64,000 nucleotides of DNA from Moheibacter lacus (GTDB lineage Bacteria > Bacteroidota > Bacteroidia > Flavobacteriales > Weeksellaceae), in contig NZ_JACDZE010000001.1 of assembly GCF_014042165.1 (NCBI RefSeq), positions 1,634,595-1,698,594 of the forward strand, given 5' to 3'. The first letter of the stretch is position 1, and every line of letters starts with the position of its first letter. The notes beneath the pieces were generated by a model, which saw only the letters and a list, made by a program, of their open reading frames with translations, searched no databases and had not been told where the DNA came from. Below are positions 41,868 through 51,602 of this stretch, in pieces. Both the position numbers and the translations under genes were made by a program.

Positions 41868-44800
41868 TTAATTCACTTCTTTTACTTCAATTTCATCTCC
41901 GATGTACACCAAAAATTTTTGTTCAATCTGATAACCTGATTTTGCTAAATTCTCTGCATAATAATTGATCTGAGCAATGTGTTTGACTGACTCTCCGCCG
42001 GTTTTATAATCAATAATCATACAGCTATTTCCATCCAAAACCAATCGGTCCGGTCTGAAAATCTCGCCGTTTTCATCGAGGAAATCTCTTTCATTTAATG
42101 ATTTTAAGTTTTCATCGAAATGGGCTTTTAATTCAGGATGTTGAACGATCGAAATCATTTTATTCTTTAATTCATCTCTTTCACTTTCTTTGATTTCTCC
42201 TGAGATCAAAGCTTTTTTCAAAACTTTGTCAAGGTCTTTTTCTGAATGAATTTCTTTCATCATTTCATGGATCAATTCGCCATAAACGATTTCTTTTTTC
42301 TTTTTCCATCGTTTGGAGGATTCACGGCTGATTTCGATGCGGTTTTCCCAATTTTCTGAAGTGAAATCTAGATTTTCAGCAATTGTTTTTTCATTTTCAG
42401 GTTCTGAATTTCTAACTTTTTCGCCGATGACCGCAATTTCTTCTCCAGTCGGGAATTGGGAATTGAAATATTGCGAAACGCCGGTTTTCAATTTGTCCTC
42501 ATCTTTGGATTCTTTTCTTTCGGTCAAAATATACAATTGTTCAACCGCACGCGTTGTCGCAACATACAACATATTGAGATTGTCCAACAGGAATTCTTGA
42601 TGTTCTTCCGTGATTTTAGCAGAAATCTCATCGTTCACCTGATCCAGTTTTCCATAGGATTTTACCAAAAATTCGTCAAACGGAAGTTCTGGATCATCAA
42701 TCGGAATCCAAAAGTTTGGATAATTTTTTCTATCGCCCCAATCTGCAAAAGGCAGCATCACAACCGGAAATTCTAGTCCTTTTGATTTGTGGATGGTCAT
42801 CAATTGAACCGCATCAATTCCATCCGGAGGTGAGATGCTGAGGTCGTCTTTTTTTGATTCCCAATGCTCCAAAAATCTTTGAAAATTGTATTCGTTTGAC
42901 ATGGAATATTCCAATACGTAATCCAAAAAATACTGCAAATAAGCATCGGCTTTTCCATTTAATTCTAAATATTGGATAGATTTTTCTACGAAATCATACA
43001 TCGAAACTGAAGGCTCAAAAGCAAAGGAAATATCAAACCCAAATTGGTCCAAAAGAACTTTCAAAGCAGTTTGATTTTCATCTAAAACAGATTGAATTGA
43101 TTGGGTGATTTCCGGAAAAATTTGATTTTTTAATTGGTTGAATTTTAAGAGGAAAAGCGTTTTTGAGATTTTGTCTTCTTCGTTGGAAATGGTTTTAAAA
43201 AACAATTCCAAAACTTCTATTTCATCAGCATTCTTTAATAATAAGGATTCGGATGAAATCAAAGGAATTTCATTCTTAGTTAAAAATTCGGCTATTAATT
43301 TTCCAAGTTTTTTCGTACTATGCAAAATGGTGATTTCATTAAGTTGAAATCCTTGACTCTTAACCGATTGGATGTTTTCCAATAATTGCACTAAAACCGC
43401 ATCGTGATAATTATAATCTTCAATAGTTTTATCTTTTTTCGAAATAAAATTGAGCTGAACATATCCGCCTTTTTTATCATTTTTCTCTTGGTTATTTCCT
43501 TCGAAATAAAGTTTTTGATAAGCTTCAATTTTTAGGTCATTTGCGATGTTTTGGTAGAAAGAATTGTTGAAAGCGATGATGTTTTCATGGCTTCGCCAAT
43601 TTTTCGGTAAGTTCTCGACTTTGATGTCTAATTTTTGGTGATTTTCCACCAGATTCATCATTTGTTCCGGATTTCCACCTCGCCAACGGTAAATGGATTG
43701 TTTGGCATCGCCGACAAGCATCACAGTATCAGAGCCCGCTCGAGCATTTTCGATCAAGGGCAGAAGATTTTGCCATTGTAGCGTAGAAGTATCTTGAAAT
43801 TCGTCGATGAAATAATGGTGAAAACGATTCCCGATGCGTTCATAAATAAAGCCGGAAGGTTGTTTTTGAAGACCGGAACTGATGCGTTTGTTGAATTCGG
43901 AGATCAACAAAACGTTTTGGTCTTCTTTGAGCAAATCGATGGATTTTTCTACTTCATTGATGATGCTCATGGAAACGATCGTTTTCTGAATTCCTTCCCA
44001 GAGCGGTAGATCTTTTTGAATTTTTACAGCATCATAAAACAATTGTTGAATACGTGGAAAGATGTTTTCAATAATTAAATTTAATGAAGGATCGGCTTTT
44101 CCTGAAGTGAATTTTTTCGGATCCGTATTTTCAATATTTTTTAAGTGGGTTTGGGTTGGATAAGCAAAATCTTCGTTTAAAAATTTTTTGAAATATCCGC
44201 CAATTCCACTGGCTCCACTGGCAAAATCTCCAATTGAAACGCCATTTTCTGTAATGAGTTGAATAAATTCCGATGCGTTGTTTTTCAAGGCATTCTTTTT
44301 TTGAGCAGTTTGGGAGAAAACAGTTTTTCGAAATTCATTGAATTCTTCCAAATTGTATTTTTGCAATTTGGCAAGTTGTGTCAAATGCGTGTCGTTATAC
44401 AAAGCACTGGCGGTTTTGACCAAATCACGCGAAATGTCCCAAGTTTTATTGTCATTCAAATTGTCCAAAGCGATATCGATCAAAACGGAAGTCAACAACT
44501 CATCTTCGCCGATTTTTGCAAACAATTGATGGACAGATTCTTCAAAGAGTTTTTCTTGTTCCATTTCCACATTGAAATTGGACGAAAGTCCCAAATCCTG
44601 TGCAAATGCTTTCATCAGTCTCAAATTGAATTTATCAATGGTGCTGACGGAAAATCGCGAATAATTATGCAGGATTTTCACCAATACATTTTTGGATCGA
44701 AGATGCATTTCTTTCGGACTGATTTCCAGTTCTTTGCTTAGGTTTTTTAAATCACTATTTTCCGCAAAATCAGGTTGAGAAAATTTCACCAATTGCTGTA

Positions 44801-44978
44801 AAATCCGCTCTTTCATTTCGTTGGCGGCTTTATTGGTAAAGGTTATGGCAAGAATGGATTCGTATGCAAAGGGATTGATGTTGGACAAAAGAATAGAAAG
44901 GTATTCTTTCACCAAAGTATAGGTTTTTCCTGCGCCGGCAGAAGCATTGTAGATTTTAAATTCGTTGGGTTGAAGCAC
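41868..44978 (-). CDS. AddA-like UvrD/Rep-family helicase-nuclease
   Basis: 1036 residues. Walker A ASAGAGKTYTLVKEYL at the extreme N-terminus, helicase motif II FIDEFQDTS, motif III GDAKQSIYRWRGG, motif V/VI LMTIHKSKGLEFPVVMLPF and YVATTRAVEQLYIL. The C-terminal PD-(D/E)xK nuclease region has RPDRLVLDGNSCMIIDYKTGG. These are features of AddA/RecB-like double-strand break resection enzymes; the usual partner (AddB) is not in this window. No gap to uvrC; an upstream waaA gene shares the strand. Confidence 0.93.
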   Translation of the reverse strand: MLQPNEFKIYNASAGAGKTYTLVKEYLSILLSNINPFAYESILAITFTNKAANEMKERILQQLVKFSQPDFAENSDLKNLSKELEISPKEMHLRSKNVLVKILHNYSRFSVSTIDKFNLRLMKAFAQDLGLSSNFNVEMEQEKLFEESVHQLFAKIGEDELLTSVLIDIALDNLNDNKTWDISRDLVKTASALYNDTHLTQLAKLQKYNLEEFNEFRKTVFSQTAQKKNALKNNASEFIQLITENGVSIGDFASGASGIGGYFKKFLNEDFAYPTQTHLKNIENTDPKKFTSGKADPSLNLIIENIFPRIQQLFYDAVKIQKDLPLWEGIQKTIVSMSIINEVEKSIDLLKEDQNVLLISEFNKRISSGLQKQPSGFIYERIGNRFHHYFIDEFQDTSTLQWQNLLPLIENARAGSDTVMLVGDAKQSIYRWRGGNPEQMMNLVENHQKLDIKVENLPKNWRSHENIIAFNNSFYQNIANDLKIEAYQKLYFEGNNQEKNDKKGGYVQLNFISKKDKTIEDYNYHDAVLVQLLENIQSVKSQGFQLNEITILHSTKKLGKLIAEFLTKNEIPLISSESLLLKNADEIEVLELFFKTISNEEDKISKTLFLLKFNQLKNQIFPEITQSIQSVLDENQTALKVLLDQFGFDISFAFEPSVSMYDFVEKSIQYLELNGKADAYLQYFLDYVLEYSMSNEYNFQRFLEHWESKKDDLSISPPDGIDAVQLMTIHKSKGLEFPVVMLPFADWGDRKNYPNFWIPIDDPELPFDEFLVKSYGKLDQVNDEISAKITEEHQEFLLDNLNMLYVATTRAVEQLYILTERKESKDEDKLKTGVSQYFNSQFPTGEEIAVIGEKVRNSEPENEKTIAENLDFTSENWENRIEISRESSKRWKKKKEIVYGELIHEMMKEIHSEKDLDKVLKKALISGEIKESERDELKNKMISIVQHPELKAHFDENLKSLNERDFLDENGEIFRPDRLVLDGNSCMIIDYKTGGESVKHIAQINYYAENLAKSGYQIEQKFLVYIGDEIEVKEVN

Positions 44979-45040
44979 GTTTTGAAAAATTAGGAATGAT
45001 GAAATCGAAGATTCGACAAAGTCAATTTTGAATTCTAAAT

Positions 45041-46291
45041 TTAAGGATTTGAAATTAAATTATTCAAATAATTCATGATCAAAGCTGTAGAATTCGGTTT
45101 TTGTTGGATGTACTTTTGTGCCGCATCACCTCGCCGAATTCGTTCCATATTGTCCTCAATTAAATTCTCCATTTTTTCATCAAAATCAAATTGATCCACA
45201 AACCGAATTGCACCCTGATTTTCAAGTAAATCAATCGCTTCAAAATATTTCTCATAATTCGGCCCAAATATCACCGGAACACCAAAAACAACAGGTTCCA
45301 AAGTGTTGTGTACGCCGGTTTTGGTAAATCCGCCACCGACATAAGAAATATCCGAATAAGCATAAATTTTGGTCAACATCCCGATGGTGTCGACGATCAA
45401 AACCTGGGCTTTTTCGATTTCAGACGCATTGGATTTCGTATAAATCGCAACCGGTTTTTCTATTTTTTCCGCCAGCGATTTGATTTCTTTTTCATGGATA
45501 TTATGTGGAGCAAAAATAACTTTCCAGTTCTCTGGTAATTTCGAATTGATAAAGTTCACCAAAATGGATTCATCATCAGACCAAGTACTTCCGGCCACGA
45601 TCAATTTTTTATCGGATTTGAATTTTTCTACGAATTCTAATTTGGGTTCAGACGCCAGAATCTCTTTTACACGATCAAATCTCGTATCGCCCGAAACAGT
45701 TGCATTTTCAATCCCGATGGAAGCCAATAAATTTTTTGAATCCAAATCCTGAACAAAGAAATGGTGGATTGAAGCAATTCTTTGTCTGAACCAATTCCCG
45801 AGCGGTCTGAAAAACAAATTGTCCTCTTTGATCACCGCAGAAATCACGATCACCGGAATTTTCCTTTTTTCCAATCGGTTCAATAAATTGTACCAATATT
45901 CATATTTCACCAAAATCAAAATTTCAGGATGTAAAAATTTAATCAGATTTTTTGCGTTTTTTTTGGTGTCAAGTGGGAGATAAAAAATATAATCTGCGCC
46001 TTTATAATCTTTTCTGATTTCGTAGCCAGAAGGTGAAAAAAAACTCACTGCCAATTTATGGTTAGGAAATTCATTTCTGATTTTTTCCATTACAGGTCGA
46101 CCTTGTTCAAATTCGCCCAAAGAAGAACAATGCATCCAAATCACTTTGTCATTTGTCGAAATGGCATTTTTCAATTTGTTTTTCCAATTTTTTCTTCCGG
46201 ATTTCCAAAGTTTGGCTTTTGGATTAAAGGAAGCAGCGACCGAAATCCCCGTTCCATACAAACTGATAAAGGTGTTGTAGATGATATTCAT
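45041..46291 (-). CDS. waaA: 3-deoxy-D-manno-octulosonic acid transferase
   Basis: 416 residues. Kdo transferase that adds Kdo to lipid A precursor; inner-membrane associated with a short N-terminal anchor (MNIIYNTFISLYGTGISVA). GT-B motifs include WMHCSSLGEFEQGRPVMEKI with the catalytic Glu, SGDTRFDRV and the C-terminal VYVGGGFTKTGVHNTLEP-like segment (SYVGGGFTKTGVHNTLEP). Divergent from the sugar aminotransferase, and upstream of addA-like/uvrC on the same strand. Minus-strand box TATCTTCG at 46307-46300 is close to the -7 consensus. Confidence 0.94.
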   Translation of the reverse strand: MNIIYNTFISLYGTGISVAASFNPKAKLWKSGRKNWKNKLKNAISTNDKVIWMHCSSLGEFEQGRPVMEKIRNEFPNHKLAVSFFSPSGYEIRKDYKGADYIFYLPLDTKKNAKNLIKFLHPEILILVKYEYWYNLLNRLEKRKIPVIVISAVIKEDNLFFRPLGNWFRQRIASIHHFFVQDLDSKNLLASIGIENATVSGDTRFDRVKEILASEPKLEFVEKFKSDKKLIVAGSTWSDDESILVNFINSKLPENWKVIFAPHNIHEKEIKSLAEKIEKPVAIYTKSNASEIEKAQVLIVDTIGMLTKIYAYSDISYVGGGFTKTGVHNTLEPVVFGVPVIFGPNYEKYFEAIDLLENQGAIRFVDQFDFDEKMENLIEDNMERIRRGDAAQKYIQQKPNSTALIMNYLNNLISNP

Positions 46292-46321
46292 TAGGTTGAC
46301 GAAGATACAAATTCCGTTTTG

Positions 46322-46329
46322 TACATTTG
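46322..46329 (+). promoter_or_regulatory. -7 box of the DegT-type aminotransferase gene
   Basis: TACATTTG matches TAnnTTTG, 18 nt before the ATG at 46348. The divergent waaA gene has TATCTTCG at 46307-46300. Confidence 0.6.
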
Positions 46330-46347
46330 TGCTAAATATTTTTAAAA

Positions 46348-47472
46348 ATGCGCAAATTACAAATGGTTGATTTGGGTAGTCAATACCAGAAAATCAAAAA
46401 CGATATAGACGATGCGATACAAGGAGTGGTAGATTCTTCTGCTTTTATCAATGGTCCGGAAGTGAAAAATTTTCAGACCGAATTGGAATCTTATTTAAAT
46501 GTGAAACACGTCATTCCTTGCGGAAATGGAACAGATGCTTTGCAAATTGCCTTGATGGCGTTGGATTTGAAACCGGGTGATGAAGTGATCACAGCCGATT
46601 TTACGTTTGCGGCGACCGTTGAGGTCATTCATTTGTTAGGGTTGAAATCGGTTTTGGTTGATGTGGATTATGATACTTTTTTAATCGATACTGAAGCCAT
46701 CAAAAAAGCGATTACACCTCGGACCAAAGCCATCATTCCGGTTCATCTTTTTGGTCAAGTCGCCAATATGGACGAAATCAACAAAATCGCCAAAGAACAT
46801 AATTTGTTTGTGATAGAAGATACGGCACAAGCCATCGGTGCAGATTTTAAAGGTCAAAAAGCCGGAACAATCGGAACGATCGGAACGACTTCGTTTTTTC
46901 CTTCCAAAAATTTGGGATGTTATGGCGATGGAGGCGCAATTTTTACCAATGATGATGCGCTGGCGCATAAAATGAGAGGAATCGTCAATCATGGAATGTA
47001 CCAAAGATATTACCACGATGAAATCGGGGTGAATTCAAGATTGGACAGTATGCAAGCTGCGATTTTGCGTGTGAAATTACCGCATCTGGATGCTTACAAC
47101 AAAGCCAGAAGAAAAGCGGCTGATTTTTACAATGAAGCTTTTTATGAAGTTCCTGAAATTTTAACGCCGATTAAAGCTGACGATACAACCCATGTGTATC
47201 ATCAATATACACTTCGAATAACTAATGGAAAACGGGACGAATTGAAAGAATTTTTGGAGTCTAAAGGCATTCCGGCGATGATTTATTATCCGGTTCCTTT
47301 GCGCAAACAAAAAGCCTACGATACTGGAAATTACAAGGATTCCGATTTCCCAAATACCAACAAATTAATCGAAGAAGTTATTTCTTTGCCGATGCATACG
47401 GAGTTGGATCAGGAGCAGTTGGAATTTATCAAACAATCGGTTTGGGAATTTTTTAGTGGATATAAAGGTTAA
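46348..47472 (+). CDS. DegT/DnrJ/EryC1/StrS family sugar aminotransferase
   Basis: 374 residues, PLP-dependent. Substrate loop PCGNGTDALQIALMAL, PLP-binding TSFFPSKNLGCYGDGGAI with the Schiff-base Lys, and the C-terminal MIYYPVPLRKQKAYDTG typical of WbpE/PseC-like enzymes making amino sugars for surface polysaccharide. It stands next to waaA (opposite strand) and about 3 kb upstream of galE, fitting envelope sugar metabolism. The exact nucleotide-sugar substrate is unknown. Confidence 0.93.
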   Translation: MRKLQMVDLGSQYQKIKNDIDDAIQGVVDSSAFINGPEVKNFQTELESYLNVKHVIPCGNGTDALQIALMALDLKPGDEVITADFTFAATVEVIHLLGLKSVLVDVDYDTFLIDTEAIKKAITPRTKAIIPVHLFGQVANMDEINKIAKEHNLFVIEDTAQAIGADFKGQKAGTIGTIGTTSFFPSKNLGCYGDGGAIFTNDDALAHKMRGIVNHGMYQRYYHDEIGVNSRLDSMQAAILRVKLPHLDAYNKARRKAADFYNEAFYEVPEILTPIKADDTTHVYHQYTLRITNGKRDELKEFLESKGIPAMIYYPVPLRKQKAYDTGNYKDSDFPNTNKLIEEVISLPMHTELDQEQLEFIKQSVWEFFSGYKG

Positions 47473-47528
47473 TAATTTTTAAATCAACAGTTCATTATAA
47501 AAAAACTTATCTATTAAACTAAAAACAC

Positions 47529-50465
47529 ATGAAGAAATTTTATATCATTATTTTCATATTCTTTATAAATCATGGATTTGCGCAGAATGAAGTCGAAGCT
47601 GAATTGTTGGAGATTAATTATCTCCAGGAATCTGTGCCAAAGAACATTTTTGTTTTCCAAAATCAAGTATATTTCACTGCAGACGATAGTATTCACGGTA
47701 GAGAGTTGTGGAAAATTGAAAATGATGTTCCAGTATTGATTATGGATTTAACAAGTGGTTATAATGATTCATTTAATGATAATTGTAAATTTCTTATTAC
47801 AGAAGATTTTATATACTTTACTACGGCAAATGGGAAAAAACTTTGGAAGAGTGACGGTACAGAAGAAAGTACAACATTATTATTAAGTAATACTGATTCT
47901 GAATATCCGTGTTTTTCATTAATGGTTGAGTTTAACTCTAAAATTTATTTTAGTTATAATGATGGAAGCCATGGGTTAGAGTTGTGGGAAACAGATGGTA
48001 CGGTAGGAGGAACATCCATGTTAAAAGACATTTATTTGGGATCAAATGGAAGTAGTATTGAAGATTTCTTTGTTTTCAACAATACATTATTTTTTACAGC
48101 TATAGATGGTGACGGTACTCATAGGAGAGAAATTTGGAAAAGTGATGGGACTGAACCCGGAACCATGATGTTAAAAGATATTGGTGGAGAAACTTATGCT
48201 GATGGTGTTAAACCGGGAAATGACTTTTTAATATTGAACAACCACTTTTATTTTTATGGTTATACACAAAGTTATGGTTATGAACTTTGGAAAAGTGATG
48301 GTACAGAAGAAGGGACCCAAATGGTTAAGGATATTTTTCCAGGATATAATAGCTCTGAATACACATACAACAGATTATATGGAGCTGTTGGGGATGGATA
48401 TATTGCATTTAGGGCATTTACACCAGATTCAGGTTATGAGTTATGGAGAAGTGATGGAACTGAATCGGGGACTTTTAAAATAAAGGAAATAAATCCAAAT
48501 AATGGTTCTTATGGAGATGGCATTCCAAATCCAGGTTGGCTTAATACATCTATAGAAGGTTATAATGGTAAAGTTTATTTTACTGGTAGTCAAGGAGGGT
48601 CTTGGAAACTATGGGTGACGGATGGGACGGAACAAGGAACGGTTCAGTTTCTGGATTTAGATGCGGGAGAGGATGAGTATTACAAAGGATTTAAAAAAGT
48701 CAACAATAAATTATATTTTTTTAATAGCCGAAGAGTAATGCAAACGGACGGTGTTAGCTCTCAAATATTTGTCAATATGCAAAATGATGGTGGGGTTTCT
48801 CAGTTTCAACCATTTCTTGATAAAGTTTTTTTCGTCAAAAATTCTGATGAATTTTATGGGTTAGAGCTTTGGGAATCAAAACTAAATAATGAAGATTTGA
48901 AAGTGTATGATGTAAATTTAATTCAGAGTTCTTCTCCTCGCAATTTTGCTAGTCTTGGTGATAAAGTTTTGTTTTTTGGACAAAACTACACTTATTATGA
49001 AGTTCCGATGATTTCAGACGGAACTCAAGAAGGAACAAAATCAATTGTTGATAATCCACCTTTTAGGGTAGATAATAATGATGCGGCTATACTTTTTAAA
49101 GTAGGTAATAATATGTTTTTTAAAGGCTATATTGGTCAGTATGTCAATATGGAACTTTATAAAACAGATGGTACACCTGAAGGTACAGGATTAGTGAAAG
49201 ATATAAATGTTGGCAGTGGTGGTAGTGTAACTAGAGAACTTTATGTCAACTATAATGAAATCCTATATTTTCTTGCAAATGATGGAGTTCACGGTGAAGA
49301 ATTATGGAGGTCTGATGGGACTGAAGAAGGTACATACATGGTTGCGGATTTTAGTGGAAATTATACATCCTCCACAATAATAGATTTTGAAATATGGAAT
49401 GGGTTTTTATATTTTTCGGGTAGCTTGGTAGATTCATCATTTCCTGACCCAATTGTTGGTATTTGGAAAACAGATGGAACTGAAGGTGGTACAGAGGTAG
49501 TAATTCAATGGGAAAGCTCAGGTCTTTATGATAATGGACCTCATAATATTATTGCAGTAGGTGATAAATTGTTTTTCACCAAAGATGAAAGTAATTCTTC
49601 TTATGGAGACAATAGTTTATATGTTACTCAAGGCACTAATGAAACTACAGCGAAATTAGGTGAATGGTCAGGACATTCGGTTTTAGAAGAATTTGTTGAA
49701 TTGAATGGTAAGTTGATATTTGATGCAAATAAACCACAAGGTTCTGAGAATCTTTTTATTTCTGATGGAACAATAGAAGGGACTCATGAGATTAATGAAA
49801 ATTTATCTTTTTATAATATTTTGAAAACAAAGAAATGTGGGAATCAAATTTATTTTACTGCTGGTTATACTGGGCAAGGAGGAAATTTATGGGTATCAAA
49901 CGGTACTTCAAATGGAACTATTCAATTAAGCCAAAATATTGTAAATATTGATAAAACAACTTGTTATAATAACAATCTAGTATTTTTAGATTCTGAAGAA
50001 TATTACGCCTATGAACTTAAAGTTACAAATGGTCAACAAATTAATAGTGTTCTGGTTGATTTTAATTATAGTGAATTAGGGCAGAATGAGGGTATTGATG
50101 GTGTATATGCAAATGAAAATTTATTGTTTTTAACAATTAAGACTAAAAAACACGGCAATGAACTCTATGTTTCAAATCCAGACTTCGTTCTAAGCACAGA
50201 AGAAATCAACGAAGGATTAGCAAATAATAATCAAAATGTTTTGATTTATCCCAACCCAACTTCATCTGAAATCAACGTAGTTTCAAATGATCAATCCAAA
50301 ATCAAGCAAATCCAGATTTACGATTTAACCGGAAAATTAATTGAAATCGGAGTTTATAATTCTAACGAAGTGAAATTAAATGTAGGAATATACAATTCCG
50401 GAATTTATTTATTGAAAGTAAATACAGAAAAAAATTCTACGACGAAAAAAGTCGTTGTGAAATAA
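47529..50465 (+). CDS. ELWxxDGT-repeat T9SS-exported protein
   Basis: 978 residues. Signal peptide MKKFYIIIFIFFINHGFAQ. The body is built from about 14 repeats of roughly 45-60 residues centred on GxELWxxDGTxxGT (e.g. HGRELWKIEN, LWKSDGTEEST, YELWKSDGTEEGTQMVKDI), the ELWxxDGT family, expected to form propeller-like blades. A T9SS type A sorting domain closes it (VLIYPNPTSSEINV ... NSGIYLLKVN). Surface or secreted, ligand unknown. An internal plus-strand frame at 48256 is a shadow. Confidence 0.93.
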   Translation: MKKFYIIIFIFFINHGFAQNEVEAELLEINYLQESVPKNIFVFQNQVYFTADDSIHGRELWKIENDVPVLIMDLTSGYNDSFNDNCKFLITEDFIYFTTANGKKLWKSDGTEESTTLLLSNTDSEYPCFSLMVEFNSKIYFSYNDGSHGLELWETDGTVGGTSMLKDIYLGSNGSSIEDFFVFNNTLFFTAIDGDGTHRREIWKSDGTEPGTMMLKDIGGETYADGVKPGNDFLILNNHFYFYGYTQSYGYELWKSDGTEEGTQMVKDIFPGYNSSEYTYNRLYGAVGDGYIAFRAFTPDSGYELWRSDGTESGTFKIKEINPNNGSYGDGIPNPGWLNTSIEGYNGKVYFTGSQGGSWKLWVTDGTEQGTVQFLDLDAGEDEYYKGFKKVNNKLYFFNSRRVMQTDGVSSQIFVNMQNDGGVSQFQPFLDKVFFVKNSDEFYGLELWESKLNNEDLKVYDVNLIQSSSPRNFASLGDKVLFFGQNYTYYEVPMISDGTQEGTKSIVDNPPFRVDNNDAAILFKVGNNMFFKGYIGQYVNMELYKTDGTPEGTGLVKDINVGSGGSVTRELYVNYNEILYFLANDGVHGEELWRSDGTEEGTYMVADFSGNYTSSTIIDFEIWNGFLYFSGSLVDSSFPDPIVGIWKTDGTEGGTEVVIQWESSGLYDNGPHNIIAVGDKLFFTKDESNSSYGDNSLYVTQGTNETTAKLGEWSGHSVLEEFVELNGKLIFDANKPQGSENLFISDGTIEGTHEINENLSFYNILKTKKCGNQIYFTAGYTGQGGNLWVSNGTSNGTIQLSQNIVNIDKTTCYNNNLVFLDSEEYYAYELKVTNGQQINSVLVDFNYSELGQNEGIDGVYANENLLFLTIKTKKHGNELYVSNPDFVLSTEEINEGLANNNQNVLIYPNPTSSEINVVSNDQSKIKQIQIYDLTGKLIEIGVYNSNEVKLNVGIYNSGIYLLKVNTEKNSTTKKVVVK

Positions 50466-50495
50466 ATGTAATAAACCTTTGAAAATAAGGTTTTC

Positions 50496-50520
50496 AACCT
50501 CAAACTTTACACTTTGAACA
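50496..50520 (+). repeat. Right-arm-like heptamer element before galE
   Basis: AACCTCAAACTTTACACTTTGAAC closely follows the sequence of the four-helix-bundle cassette repeats (AACCTTAAACTTTAAAC..., with CTTTGAAC at the end). Just upstream, AGGTT-TTC-AACCT forms a small hairpin. The TTG start of galE is within it. Confidence 0.55.
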
Positions 50521-51533
50521 ACAAACAAAAAATACTCGTCACAGGCGGACTCGGATACATAGGATCACATACGGCAGTTGCTTTACAAGAAGCCGGATAT
50601 GAAGTGATCATCATCGATGATTTGTCGAATTCTGAACTTTTTGTATTGGATCGAATTGCCGAAATCACCGGAATCAAACCGGAATTCCATCAGATTGATT
50701 TGAAAAATGAAGAATTGGTAAACGAATTCTTTAGACTAAATTCAATCGATGGTGTCATACATTTCGCAGCACATAAAGCAGTAGGAGAGAGCGTTCAAAA
50801 ACCGCTGATGTACCATAAAAATAATACGTTGGGGCTTTTGAATGTGCTAGAAGCTATGAAAGAAAACGGACAGGATCATTTCATCTTCAGTTCTTCCTGT
50901 ACGGTTTATGGCCAAGCCGATCAAATGCCGATTGATGAAAATGCTCCCATCAAAAAAGCAGAATCGCCTTATGCCAAAACCAAGCAAATGGGCGAAGAGA
51001 TTCTGGAGGATTTTGTGGCGGCTTTTGAGAAAAACGTAATTTCACTGCGTTATTTCAATCCGGTCGGAGCGCATCCAAGTGCATTGATTGGAGAATTGCC
51101 CAAAGGCGTTCCGAATAATTTGGTTCCGTTTGTAACGCAGACTGCGGCAGGAATCCGTGAATATTTATCCGTTTTCGGAAATGATTATCCGACGCGTGAC
51201 GGAACCGCAATCCGTGACTACATCTACGTTTGCGATTTGGCAGATGCACATGTTCGGGCATTGACAAGATTGATCGAAAAGAAAAACAAATCGTTAATGG
51301 AAGTGTTCAATCTCGGTACGGGAATCGGTTCTACGGTTTTGGAAGTGGTGAAAGCTTTTGAGAAAATCAACGGTTTAGAATTGAATTACAAATTGGTGGA
51401 CAGAAGAGCAGGCGACATCATCGAAGCCTTTGCGGACAATACATTGGCGGAAAAAGAATTGGGTTGGAAGCCGGAAACTTCGCTCGACGAATCCATGCGA
51501 ACAGCTTGGGAATGGCAGAAAGGGTTGAAGTGA
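50514..51533 (+). CDS. galE: UDP-glucose 4-epimerase
   Basis: 339 residues. Short-chain dehydrogenase fold with NAD-binding TGGLGYIGSHT, catalytic SPYAKTK (Tyr-x-x-x-Lys) with the Ser in SSSCTVYG, and YNPVGAHPSALIGE-like substrate region (FNPVGAHPS). Interconverts UDP-glucose and UDP-galactose. The start is a TTG at 50514, placed within a heptamer-type sequence; no in-frame ATG precedes the Rossmann motif. Confidence 0.95.
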   Translation: MNNKQKILVTGGLGYIGSHTAVALQEAGYEVIIIDDLSNSELFVLDRIAEITGIKPEFHQIDLKNEELVNEFFRLNSIDGVIHFAAHKAVGESVQKPLMYHKNNTLGLLNVLEAMKENGQDHFIFSSSCTVYGQADQMPIDENAPIKKAESPYAKTKQMGEEILEDFVAAFEKNVISLRYFNPVGAHPSALIGELPKGVPNNLVPFVTQTAAGIREYLSVFGNDYPTRDGTAIRDYIYVCDLADAHVRALTRLIEKKNKSLMEVFNLGTGIGSTVLEVVKAFEKINGLELNYKLVDRRAGDIIEAFADNTLAEKELGWKPETSLDESMRTAWEWQKGLK

Positions 51534-51602
51534 TGGAGTTTTTGAGTGGTGGAGTAATTGAGTCGTTGAGTGAATGATTGAGTTATTGAGTGTATGAGTA
51601 GT
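51531..51602 (+). repeat. TTGAGTG-type periodic spacer after galE
   Basis: TGGAGTTT, TTGAGTG, GTGGAGTAA, TTGAGTCG, TTGAGTGAA, TGA, TTGAGTTA, TTGAGTGTA, TGAGTAG: seven- to nine-base units with TTGAGT core filling the gap between galE and the next gene. Confidence 0.7.
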
